Below are positions 55,566 to 64,000 of a DNA stretch of 64,000 bases, one piece after another (positions within the stretch are counted from its first letter, which is position 1; each line of letters opens with the position of its first letter). The translations under genes were made by a program, and so were the position numbers. The notes under the pieces were generated by a model that saw only the letters and a list, made by a program, of their open reading frames with translations, ran no database searches and was not told the origin of the DNA. Source of the DNA: Bacteroides sp. (GTDB lineage: Bacteria > Bacteroidota > Bacteroidia > Bacteroidales > Bacteroidaceae); the NCBI GenBank assembly GCA_021201335.1, contig JAJQFD010000052.1, forward strand, positions 22,405 to 86,404. The letters are read 5' to 3'.

Positions 55566-57317
55566 ATGACGCGAAACGTAATTTTTTATGTTATGCTTTT
55601 CTTCCATGCAATTATAGTTACAGCTCAGGAGAAGCAGATAAAACTAAAATTCATTGAGACGAGTGATATTCATGGTAATTTTTATCCCTATGATTTTATA
55701 AATAAGAAATTTTGCAGTGGAAGTTTGTCGCGCGTTCATGCGTATGTGCAGGAAAAAAGAAAACTTTTCGGAAATAATTTAATTCTTATTGATAATGGAG
55801 ATATCCTTCAGGGACAACCTTCATCTTATTATTACAACTACATAGACACGACTTCTTCTCATCTTTGTGCAGAAATAATGAACTATATGAAGTATGATAT
55901 CGGGAATGTGGGTAATCATGATATTGAAATAAGTAAAAGAAAACTGGATCGTTGGGTTTCTCAATGTAATTTCCCTATTTTAGGGGCAAATGTATTGGAT
56001 GCATCTTCCGGTAAACCTTATTTTAAACCTTATGAGGTGATTGAAAGAGAAGGTGTAAAAATAGTTGTGCTAGGGTTGGTTACTTCTGCCATTCCAGTAT
56101 GGCTACCGGAAGATTTATGGAAAGGACTTCGCTTTGAAGATATGGAAAAAAGTGCTAAAAAGTGGATAAAGATAATTCGGAAGAAAGAGAAACCAGATTT
56201 GGTAATTGGCCTTTTTCATTCTGGCCAAACAGAAGTTTTGTTAGGAAAGAAATATTGGGAAAATACTTCTCTTCGTATTGCAAAAAAAGTACCCGGTTTT
56301 GATATCATCATGATGGGACATGACCATATCGAAGATTGCAAAAGAATAATAAATAAAACCGGAAAGTATGTTTTTATGATCAATCCAGCTAATGATGGTG
56401 TTCTGGCAGCAGAAATTGATGTTACATTTCATTTGTCTGAAGGAAAGGTTACCCATAAAGAAATTACTGGATCATTAATTTCAATGGACAAATATCATCC
56501 TGGTGAAGAATTTATGATTAATTTTAAACCTCAATATGATGAAATCAATAAATTTGTTTCTACCCAGTTAGGTGTATTGGATGAGACAGTAACTTCCAGT
56601 AGCGCTTTTTTTGGTCCCTCACCCTTTATAGATATGATTCATGCTTTGCAACTGGATATAACCGGAGCTGATATCTCTTTTACCGCTCCTTTTGCTTATA
56701 ACTCGGAGGTGCAGAAAGGAGATATAAAAGTAAGTGATCTGTTTGTTCTGTATAAATATGAAAACATGATTTATACAATGCGTATGACAGGTAAAGAGAT
56801 TAAAAACTATCTGGAGGAATCTTATTCTTTATGGACGAATCGAATGAAATCTCCAGATGATAATTTACTGAACCTCAAAGAAAAAAATGACCGGAATAAA
56901 GGATTTGATGCTTTTAAATATTTTATTGCCCATTTTGATTCTGCTGCCGGCATTATTTATACAGTGGATGTGACAAAAAAGAAAGGAGATAAAATAAACA
57001 TTATCAGTATGGCAGATGGATCTCCTTTCGATATGAAAAAAGAATATAGAGTTGCTATTAACTCTTTCAGGGGGAATGGAGGAGGAGAGCTGTTAACTAA
57101 AGGTGCTGGAATTCCGCAGGAGGAATTAAAAGATCGGGTTATTAGAACAACTGATAAAGATATGCGATATTATTTGATTCAATTTATTAAGCAACAGAAA
57201 GTTTTGCACCCACAAACACTGAATCAATGGAAATTTATTCCTGAGGAATGGACCATACCGGCAGCTGACAGGGATTGTGAAGCATTATTTGGAGTTAAAA
57301 GAAGAACATATGAGTGA
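55566..57317 (+). CDS. Bifunctional metallophosphatase / 5'-nucleotidase family protein
   Basis: LKFIETSDIHGNFYPYDF, NGDILQGQPSSYY, VGNHDIE, MMGHDHIED; C-terminal 5'-nucleotidase domain. Confidence 0.9.
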   Translation: MTRNVIFYVMLFFHAIIVTAQEKQIKLKFIETSDIHGNFYPYDFINKKFCSGSLSRVHAYVQEKRKLFGNNLILIDNGDILQGQPSSYYYNYIDTTSSHLCAEIMNYMKYDIGNVGNHDIEISKRKLDRWVSQCNFPILGANVLDASSGKPYFKPYEVIEREGVKIVVLGLVTSAIPVWLPEDLWKGLRFEDMEKSAKKWIKIIRKKEKPDLVIGLFHSGQTEVLLGKKYWENTSLRIAKKVPGFDIIMMGHDHIEDCKRIINKTGKYVFMINPANDGVLAAEIDVTFHLSEGKVTHKEITGSLISMDKYHPGEEFMINFKPQYDEINKFVSTQLGVLDETVTSSSAFFGPSPFIDMIHALQLDITGADISFTAPFAYNSEVQKGDIKVSDLFVLYKYENMIYTMRMTGKEIKNYLEESYSLWTNRMKSPDDNLLNLKEKNDRNKGFDAFKYFIAHFDSAAGIIYTVDVTKKKGDKINIISMADGSPFDMKKEYRVAINSFRGNGGGELLTKGAGIPQEELKDRVIRTTDKDMRYYLIQFIKQQKVLHPQTLNQWKFIPEEWTIPAADRDCEALFGVKRRTYE

Positions 57318-57798
57318 GCAACTAATAATAGTATCCGGAAGTAAAGAAGACCAATATATTTCTTTACTCTCCCAATTAAAATCCCTTGTCGAAGACGAGA
57401 CCGATTTAATAGCAAATCTGGCGAATGTTTGTGCAGCCTTAAAAGAATATTTCAACTTTTTCTGGGTTGGCTTTTATTTGGTAAAGAAAGATTCTTTGGT
57501 TTTAGGACCATTTCAAGGGCCTCTGGCTTGCACACGCATAAAAAAAGGAAAAGGGGTATGTGGTACTTCATGGGCCGAAAAGAAAACGATGTTAGTACCT
57601 GATGTTGATCAATTCCCGGGTCATATTGCCTGTAGTTCATTATCCCGTTCAGAAATAGTCATACCATTATTACATGAAGACTATGTATGGGGAGTTTTAG
57701 ACATTGATAGTAAAGAGTTAAACGATTTTGATGAAATTGATCTATATTATCTTGAAGAGCTCTGCCATACCATTTTATCTAAAAAACATATGCCTTAG
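57310..57798 (+). CDS. GAF-domain free methionine-(R)-sulfoxide reductase-like protein
   Basis: FFWVGFYLVKKDSLVLGPFQGPLACTRIKKGKGVCGTSWAEKKTMLVPDVDQFPGHIACSSLSRSEIVIPL, conserved fRMsr cysteines. Confidence 0.9.
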   Translation: MSEQLIIVSGSKEDQYISLLSQLKSLVEDETDLIANLANVCAALKEYFNFFWVGFYLVKKDSLVLGPFQGPLACTRIKKGKGVCGTSWAEKKTMLVPDVDQFPGHIACSSLSRSEIVIPLLHEDYVWGVLDIDSKELNDFDEIDLYYLEELCHTILSKKHMP

Positions 57799-57820
57799 TA
57801 GTAACATATAGAATAAAGTC

Positions 57821-57828
57821 TATCTTTG
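57821..57828 (+). promoter_or_regulatory. -7 like element TATCTTTG
   Basis: TAnnTTTG match 27 bp upstream of ORF 57855. Confidence 0.4.
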
Positions 57829-57854
57829 CATTTTCAAATTATTGAGTAATTATA

Positions 57855-58199
57855 ATGAGAGAAGCAAAGAGATTATTTTTTATCACTTCCCTTATCTCCC
57901 TATTTGCAGTACACCAGGTAAATATGCTTATATTTACACATGTACATTATGTAAATGGACGGACGATTACTCATACACATCCCAATAATGGTGAACATAG
58001 TCATACCAATGCGGAGTATATTTGTATATATTCATTATTTTCCCCCTTTTTAGTAACTTCTGTTATTTCTTACGTTTGTTCATCACAATTATTTATTTAC
58101 CAGATAAATAAAATTAATTCGATTTTTCTTTCTAAAGAAATTCACCTTAAGATTCCAAGTTTAAGGGCACCGCCTTTCGTTAAAGCATTGCATTCCTAA
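57855..58199 (+). CDS. Small His-rich membrane-associated protein upstream of a TonB receptor
   Basis: Two hydrophobic segments flanking FTHVHYVNGRTITHTHPNNGEHSHTN. Confidence 0.7.
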   Translation: MREAKRLFFITSLISLFAVHQVNMLIFTHVHYVNGRTITHTHPNNGEHSHTNAEYICIYSLFSPFLVTSVISYVCSSQLFIYQINKINSIFLSKEIHLKIPSLRAPPFVKALHS

Positions 58200-58286
58200 A
58201 GACTAAATGTTAGAAGGTACATGCAAATTTATTCATTTTATTAATAGCCCTCATTCAAAAATTCCAATTAATCATTATTAAAATCA

Positions 58287-60581
58287 ATGAGACATTTATT
58301 AATGATGTTTTTACTTGTGAGTATAAACATCGGAGTATTTGCTGTTACTCCAATAAAAAAAGGAAGTATTATTTCCGGACATGTAATTACAAAAGACAAT
58401 GAAGATAACCTTCCATTTGCTACCATATTAATTCTAGAAACTGGAGATGGAACAGTAACCAATGAACAAGGTCAGTTTGAATTCCGTAAAATACAACCAG
58501 GAGAATATACCATACGGGTACAAGCCTTGGGGTACCAAACTCAGGATAAAAGAGTCATAGTAAGTACAGAGTTTGCGACTGTTGTTCATTTTAAAATGGT
58601 AGAGGAGAGTTTCATAACAGATGAAGTTGTTATTTCAGCTAATAGAAATGAGGTTGGACGAAGATCCGCGCCAGTAGTAGTGAATGTAATGGGACCGAAG
58701 TTATTTGAAATGATAAATTCAACAGACCTAGCACAATCCTTAAATTATCAGTCCGGATTACGGGTTGAGAATAATTGTCAGAATTGTGGTTTTCCCTAAG
58801 TACGTATCAATGGTCTCGAAGGGCCATACTCACAAATTTTGATAAATAGTCGACCTATTATCAGTGCTTTATCCGGAGTTTATGGGCTGGAACAGATTCC
58901 TGTGAATATGATTGACCGTATTGAAGTAGTGAGGGGAGGAGGTTCTGCTCTTTTTGGTGCCAATGCTGTTGGTGGAACAATAAATATAATAACAAAAGAT
59001 CCAGTTAGTAATTCATTTCAGGTTTCAGGTTCTCTTTCTAATATGGATGGTCAATCCTGGGAACAATATTTTGGTGCCAATGTATCATTGGTAGGGAAGG
59101 ACAATTCTTATGGTATAGCCTTGTATCAATCTTATCGTAATAGAAATCCTTATGATAGAGACGATGATGGATTTTCGGAAGTTGGTAAACTGAATATGAA
59201 TACTTTTGGAATGAGAGCGTATTATCGTCCGACGCATATGAGCAAAGTTAATGTAGAGTATCATACAACTAATGAATTTCGCAGAGGAGGTAATGACTTT
59301 GACAAACAACCTCATGAAACTGATATTACCGAACAAACAAAACATATTATAAATAGTGGTGGTGCTAGTTATGACTACTTCTGGAACGAATATAAACATA
59401 AACTTTCAGCATATGCATCAATCCAACATGTAGACAGGAATAGTTATTACGGCGGCGGGCAAGATTTAAATGCTTACGGTAAGACAGATGACTTAACATG
59501 GGTAACAGGGGCTATGTATGTTACAAATATGGATAATTTTCTATTTTCACCTGCTACATTCACTGGAGGAATTGAATATCAGAATAACTCTTTGCATGAT
59601 GTAATGAACGGATATAACCGTGACATGAGACAAAAAGTCCGAATTGGAGGTGGTTTTCTTCAAAATGAATGGAAAATGAATTTGTTTACTATTTTGCTTG
59701 GTGTACGCCTTGATAAACATAATCTGATTGATAACATGATATTCAGTCCTCGTGTTAATCTTATGTATAAGCCGAATGAAAAATTCCAGGGAAGATTAAC
59801 TTATTCTACAGGTTTCAGAGCACCTCAGGCATATGATGAAGATTTACATGTTACTGTTGTACAGGGAACCGGAATGCAAATAAAATTGGCCGATGATTTA
59901 CGGGAAGAACGATCTAATAGTTTTAGCGGTTCAATTGACTGGACGACAAATATAGGGCATTGGCAGGCAAATCTTTTGTTGGAGGGTTTTTATACAGATC
60001 TGCGTCATGTGTTTATGTTAGAGAGTATTGGTGAAAATGAAAATGGTGATCAAATAAAAGAACGTAGAAATGGTGATGGAGCTAGAGTATATGGAGTCAA
60101 TCTGGACGCTAAATTAGCACATGGACGTGAAGCACAATTTCAATTAGGTTTTACGGCCCAACGCAGTGAGTATAAAAAAGATGAAGTGTGGACTAATGAA
60201 GAAGATCATCCACAAACTACCAAACGTATGGTGCGCACTCCCAATTATTATGGTTATTTTACTTTTTCTTCTGTTCCTCTTAAAAGGTTCGATTTTTCTG
60301 TTTCCGGGATTTATACCGGAAAAATGATTGTTCCTCATCTGGCCGGATATATTGAAGAACCACGTATGGAAAAGACTCCAGACTTTTTTGACGCTAATTT
60401 GAAATTGAATTATACTTTCCCCTTACGGGAACATTTAAAAATCCAACTCAATTGCGGGATTCAAAACTTATTTAATAGTTTCCAGAAAGATTTGGATAAA
60501 GGACCAGATAGAGATTCTGGGTATTTTTATGGTCCAACACAGCCGAGGACATTTTTCGTGGGCTTTAAAATAATGAATTAA
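58287..60581 (+). pseudogene. TonB-dependent outer membrane receptor with in-frame TAA
   Basis: CarboxypepD_reg-like domain, plug and barrel. Single frame across 58287..60581 (765 codons) read ...[63 protein letters not shown]...; stop sits where Q is typical. Confidence 0.88.
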
Positions 60582-60613
60582 TAGTATAAAAACAATTACT
60601 TAATTTCAATAAT

Positions 60614-60654
60614 GAAAAAGAGATAACAATCAGTGTAAATGTTATCTCTTTTTC
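60614..60654 (+). terminator. Strong terminator hairpin after TonB receptor
   Basis: Perfect 15-bp arms GAAAAAGAGATAACA / TGTTATCTCTTTTTC. Confidence 0.8.
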
Positions 60655-60872
60655 CTGTATTACTTATATAAATTAAATATTTTCATTATTGAATTAAGCG
60701 ACTTTCTTTCTCAAATCAACTACTTATTGTTACTTTTGAAAAGAAATTGTAACATTTATACCTTTCAAAAAGTTCGATATCTCCCAATGATTGTCCCGTT
60801 TCTCTTATTTTAAGACTATGTCTCTTGATTCTTTTTTTTTATTGTATAAGTTTGTATTAAAACAATGATGTT

Positions 60873-61760
60873 ATGAATACTAATACCTCTACCACTAATC
60901 ATTTAACTTCTACATTTCCGGCAGTTACAAACTCCAGAAAATTCGATTGCATTGAAAATGACTTTATTATTTTCAATGATTTGAGAAGTATGCCTTTGTA
61001 CAAGACCCCCACTAGAATGGACACTTCTATTATTGCTATCTGTACGAATGGGTATAATAGGATAACTGTGAATATGCAAGAATATTATATTTCCGCAGGT
61101 ACATTGTTAATCGCTTTTCCTGATCAAATACTACAGTGTTTGGAAATCAGTGATGACTTTCAGGGGATATTTATTGCGATTTCCCGCAAGATATCTGATG
61201 AGATATATCCAAAACTGAAAATCGTTTTACCCTTATTCTTTTATACTAAAGAATATCCTTGTGTTAATCTTTCATCTGATGAAATGAGTTCATTAATGGA
61301 ATACTATGATATGTTCTGGAATAAGGTGAAAAGAGAAGATACTTATAAAAAGGACGTAATCCAGGGGCTGCTAATTTCCATGTATTATGAAATCTATGAT
61401 ATATACCGTCATAGAGTTCCAAGAAGATCCGAAAAAAAGAATAGAAAAGAAATCTTATTTGATCAATTCATGAGAATGCTCTCTGAAAACTATAAAAAAG
61501 AGAGAAGCGTTAATTATTATGCCCGTGAGTTATTCCTTACACCTAAACACTTATCTAGTGTAGTAAAAGAAGTAAGCGGAAAAACAGCCGGTGAATGGAT
61601 TGACAACTTTGTTATTTTTGAAGCAAAATCCTTACTGAAATCTTCTCAAAAAAATATCCAGGAGATATCTGATGAGTTAAATTTCGCTAATCAATCTTTC
61701 TTCGGAAAGTATTTTAAGCATTACACCGGTATGTCTCCTAAAGAGTATCGGAAAAAATGA
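60873..61760 (+). CDS. AraC family transcriptional regulator
   Basis: C-terminal HTH: VNYYARELFLTPKHLSSVVKEVSGKTAGEWI...NIQEISDELNFANQSFFGKYFKHYTGMSPKEYRKK. Confidence 0.92.
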   Translation: MNTNTSTTNHLTSTFPAVTNSRKFDCIENDFIIFNDLRSMPLYKTPTRMDTSIIAICTNGYNRITVNMQEYYISAGTLLIAFPDQILQCLEISDDFQGIFIAISRKISDEIYPKLKIVLPLFFYTKEYPCVNLSSDEMSSLMEYYDMFWNKVKREDTYKKDVIQGLLISMYYEIYDIYRHRVPRRSEKKNRKEILFDQFMRMLSENYKKERSVNYYARELFLTPKHLSSVVKEVSGKTAGEWIDNFVIFEAKSLLKSSQKNIQEISDELNFANQSFFGKYFKHYTGMSPKEYRKK

Positions 61761-61763
61761 TTT

Positions 61764-62702
61764 TTAAATGATGTATTGAGAACTAATTGATTCGTTATTT
61801 AAAACCCGTCTAATTGTTTCCGCAAACATACTTGCAATACTGAGCTGCTTCACTTTGGGGCAGCCTTTGCAGTATGGAATACTATCAGTGAAAACTATTT
61901 CTTGTAAAGCGGAGGAATTTACACGTTCTGATGCCGGATCAGACATTACACAATGGCTGGCAATGGCACGTACGGATTTAGCTCCTGCATCTAGCATTAC
62001 ATTGGCCGCCTTAGTTATTGTACCGGCAGTATCTACAATATCGTCAACTAATACAACATTTTTACCTTCTACATCTCCAATAATCTGCATAGTGGACACT
62101 TCGTTTGCTTTCGATCTTGTTTTATTCCCTAACACAAGGGGAACGCCCAGATATTTGGAAAAAGTACTTGCTCTTTTTGATCCACCTACATCGGGAGTCG
62201 CTATAACCAGATCTTCCAGATGCAAAGATTGTATGTATGGTAAAAATACCGCTGAAGCATATAAATGATCTACTGGTATGTTAAAGAAACCCTGTATTTG
62301 ATCGGCATGAAGATCCATAGTAATTAACCGATCTATCCCAGCTACCGATAGTAAATCTGCTACTAATTTAGCACCAATTGAAACACGGGGTTTATCCTTT
62401 CTGTCCTGGCGAGCCCACCCAAAATAAGGTATTACCGCAATAACACTTTTTGCTGAAGCTCTTTTAGCCGCGTCAACCATCAGTAATAATTCCATCAGGT
62501 TATCGGAATTCGGGAAAGTTGACTGAACTAAAAATACATTTGCTCCACGAATGGATTCTTCATAAGAGACTGCAAATTCACCGTCAGCAAAATGAGTAAT
62601 ATTCATATTTCCTAACGGACATTTAAGACTGGCGCAGATTTTTTCTGCAAGATATCTCGATTTAGTTCCCGAGAATACCATAAATGGGGCTCTTGTACTC
62701 AT
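61764..62702 (-). CDS. prs: Ribose-phosphate pyrophosphokinase
   Basis: IPYFGWARQDRKDKPRVSIGAKLVADLL, MDLHADQIQGFFNIPVDHLYA, VVLVDDIVDTAGTITKAA. Confidence 0.97.
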   Translation of the reverse strand: MSTRAPFMVFSGTKSRYLAEKICASLKCPLGNMNITHFADGEFAVSYEESIRGANVFLVQSTFPNSDNLMELLLMVDAAKRASAKSVIAVIPYFGWARQDRKDKPRVSIGAKLVADLLSVAGIDRLITMDLHADQIQGFFNIPVDHLYASAVFLPYIQSLHLEDLVIATPDVGGSKRASTFSKYLGVPLVLGNKTRSKANEVSTMQIIGDVEGKNVVLVDDIVDTAGTITKAANVMLDAGAKSVRAIASHCVMSDPASERVNSSALQEIVFTDSIPYCKGCPKVKQLSIASMFAETIRRVLNNESISSQYII

Positions 62703-62841
62703 TGATTATAAAAGGTAATTACCTATTAATTAATTAGGCTGCAAATTTATGAATTCTCCTCACATTAAACAAAGACTTATCGTAGAAAAATCTATTAACT
62801 CATTTTCTTTCTTTGATATCCGTTCAGAAGTTATAAATTCT

Positions 62842-62849
62842 TATCTTTG
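62842..62849 (+). promoter_or_regulatory. -7 like element TATCTTTG upstream of yigZ
   Basis: TAnnTTTG match 25 bp upstream of ATG 62874. Confidence 0.4.
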
Positions 62850-62873
62850 CCATTGAATTTCTATTATTAAACA

Positions 62874-63479
62874 ATGAATAGTGATATTTATAGAACAATA
62901 TCTACCTTATCAGAAGCAATATTTACTGAAAAACGAAGTAAATTTATTGCTTTTGCCATTCCTGTTACTACCCAGGAAGAAATAAAAGAATACCTGGAAA
63001 TTTATCAGAAAAAATATTACGATGCCCGTCATGTGTGTTATGCCTACATGCTGGGACCGGAAAGAAAAGATTTTCGGGCAAACGATAACGGAGAACCTTC
63101 TGGCACGGCAGGAAAACCGATATTGGGACAAATCAATTCCAATGAACTTACAGATATTTTAGTTATCGTAGTACGTTACTTCGGAGGAATTAAATTAGGT
63201 ACCAGCGGATTAATAACAGCTTATAAAGCTGCTGCTGCAGCAGCAATAGCAAATGCTGAAATAATAGAAAAAACAGTAAATGAAGAAATTACAGTCATGT
63301 TTGAATTTCCTTTTATGAATGATATTATGCGGATTGTTAAGGAAGAAGAACCTGAAATTGTATCCCAGTCATACGAGATGGATTGCACCATGACTTTGAA
63401 AATCCGGGAATCCAAGTTGGATAGATTACATTCTCGACTAAAGAAAGTAGAGACAGCCCGGATTTTAGAAGATAATTGA
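62874..63479 (+). CDS. yigZ: YigZ / IMPACT family protein
   Basis: SKFIAFAIPVTTQEEIKEYLEIYQKKYYDARHVCYAYMLGPERKDFRANDNGEPSGTAGKPILGQI, VVRYFGGIKLGTSGLITAYK. Confidence 0.93.
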   Translation: MNSDIYRTISTLSEAIFTEKRSKFIAFAIPVTTQEEIKEYLEIYQKKYYDARHVCYAYMLGPERKDFRANDNGEPSGTAGKPILGQINSNELTDILVIVVRYFGGIKLGTSGLITAYKAAAAAAIANAEIIEKTVNEEITVMFEFPFMNDIMRIVKEEEPEIVSQSYEMDCTMTLKIRESKLDRLHSRLKKVETARILEDN

Positions 63480-63501
63480 ACAATAATTTAACGAATTTTG
63501 T

Positions 63502-64000
63502 ATGCCTTTTGAAGCAACCAAAAGAGAATGGAGTGAAATATTTGCTTTTTTTCGATTACTGGCGGATGCCCACATTTGTGAAAGACAAATCGCAATGATT
63601 TATCGTGAAGAACATGATGGTCCTCGTCGGTATTATGTGGAAAATGAAAATATCAGAATAGAAGGAGAAAATATCTCAAAAGTAATTCCGAGAGAAGATT
63701 TCAGGATGGTAGCTGAGTTAATACTGGCTAGTATGAAATCTACATCTGAAGATATGATCGTATCTTCAGAAGGAGTTGAAGTCTTTTTAGATGAAGTAGA
63801 AATATGTAACCTGGAAGCTCAAGCGAATGACCGGCCGGATCTATCTATCGCATTCTGGCATCCGGCTGCCCCATTGACCGGATTCAGTATTCGGTCAAGA
63901 TTAAGTAAGAGACTCCATTGCTGGACGGAGGACGTGCTGCTAATCTTAAATTTGAGCTTACCGGAATCAAATTTGCGGTTCCAACAATTAATAAAGTAAA
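63502..64000 (+). pseudogene. HpaII-family type II restriction endonuclease, N-terminal part, frameshifted, continues past the window
   Basis: EWSEIFAFFRLLADAHICERQIAMIYREEHDGPRRYYVENENIRI...FWHPAAPLTGFSIRSRL; after about 63910 the family-like continuation PLLDGGRAANLKFELTGIKFAVPTINKV is in another frame. Confidence 0.72.

Overview
Window from a Bacteroidales-type genome, judged from gene content, TAnnTTTG-type promoters and hybrid two-component systems (HTCS). From left to right it contains: yihA/engB (partial), an SSS symporter, recR and GNAT; an HTCS; an NtrB/NtrC-like pair divergent from a TolC-HlyD-ABC exporter operon; a rhamnogalacturonan-type cluster (GH106, sialate-O-acetylesterase-like, DUF5703-like, GH2) with its own HTCS; HAD, panB, MFS, PBP1A, folK-like, kdsB, M16 and a secreted MORN-repeat protein; an IS256-type element with terminal repeats and a 9-bp target duplication; pirin, fabD and thiD-like; a NUDIX-regulator xylBAE locus; rmuC and tex; a fragmented sensor kinase, 5'-nucleotidase and fRMsr; a TonB receptor with a His-rich partner; AraC, prs and yigZ; and the start of an HpaII-family restriction endonuclease. 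The most striking property is that about eleven genes are interrupted, by single-base indels (often in A7-A8 or G6-G8 tracts) or by single nonsense codons (CAA>TAA, TGG>TAG). The interrupted genes are almost all accessory (transport, glycan use, sensing, IS, restriction), while the core genes look intact. Other notable signals are a candidate sigma-54 promoter with two 16-bp operator-like sites spaced 21 bp apart upstream of the exporter operon, a possible fossil of a deleted ABC permease, and several perfect intergenic palindromes. No convincing CRISPR array, tRNA, rRNA or prophage was seen. All family assignments come from reading the sequence; no searches were run.
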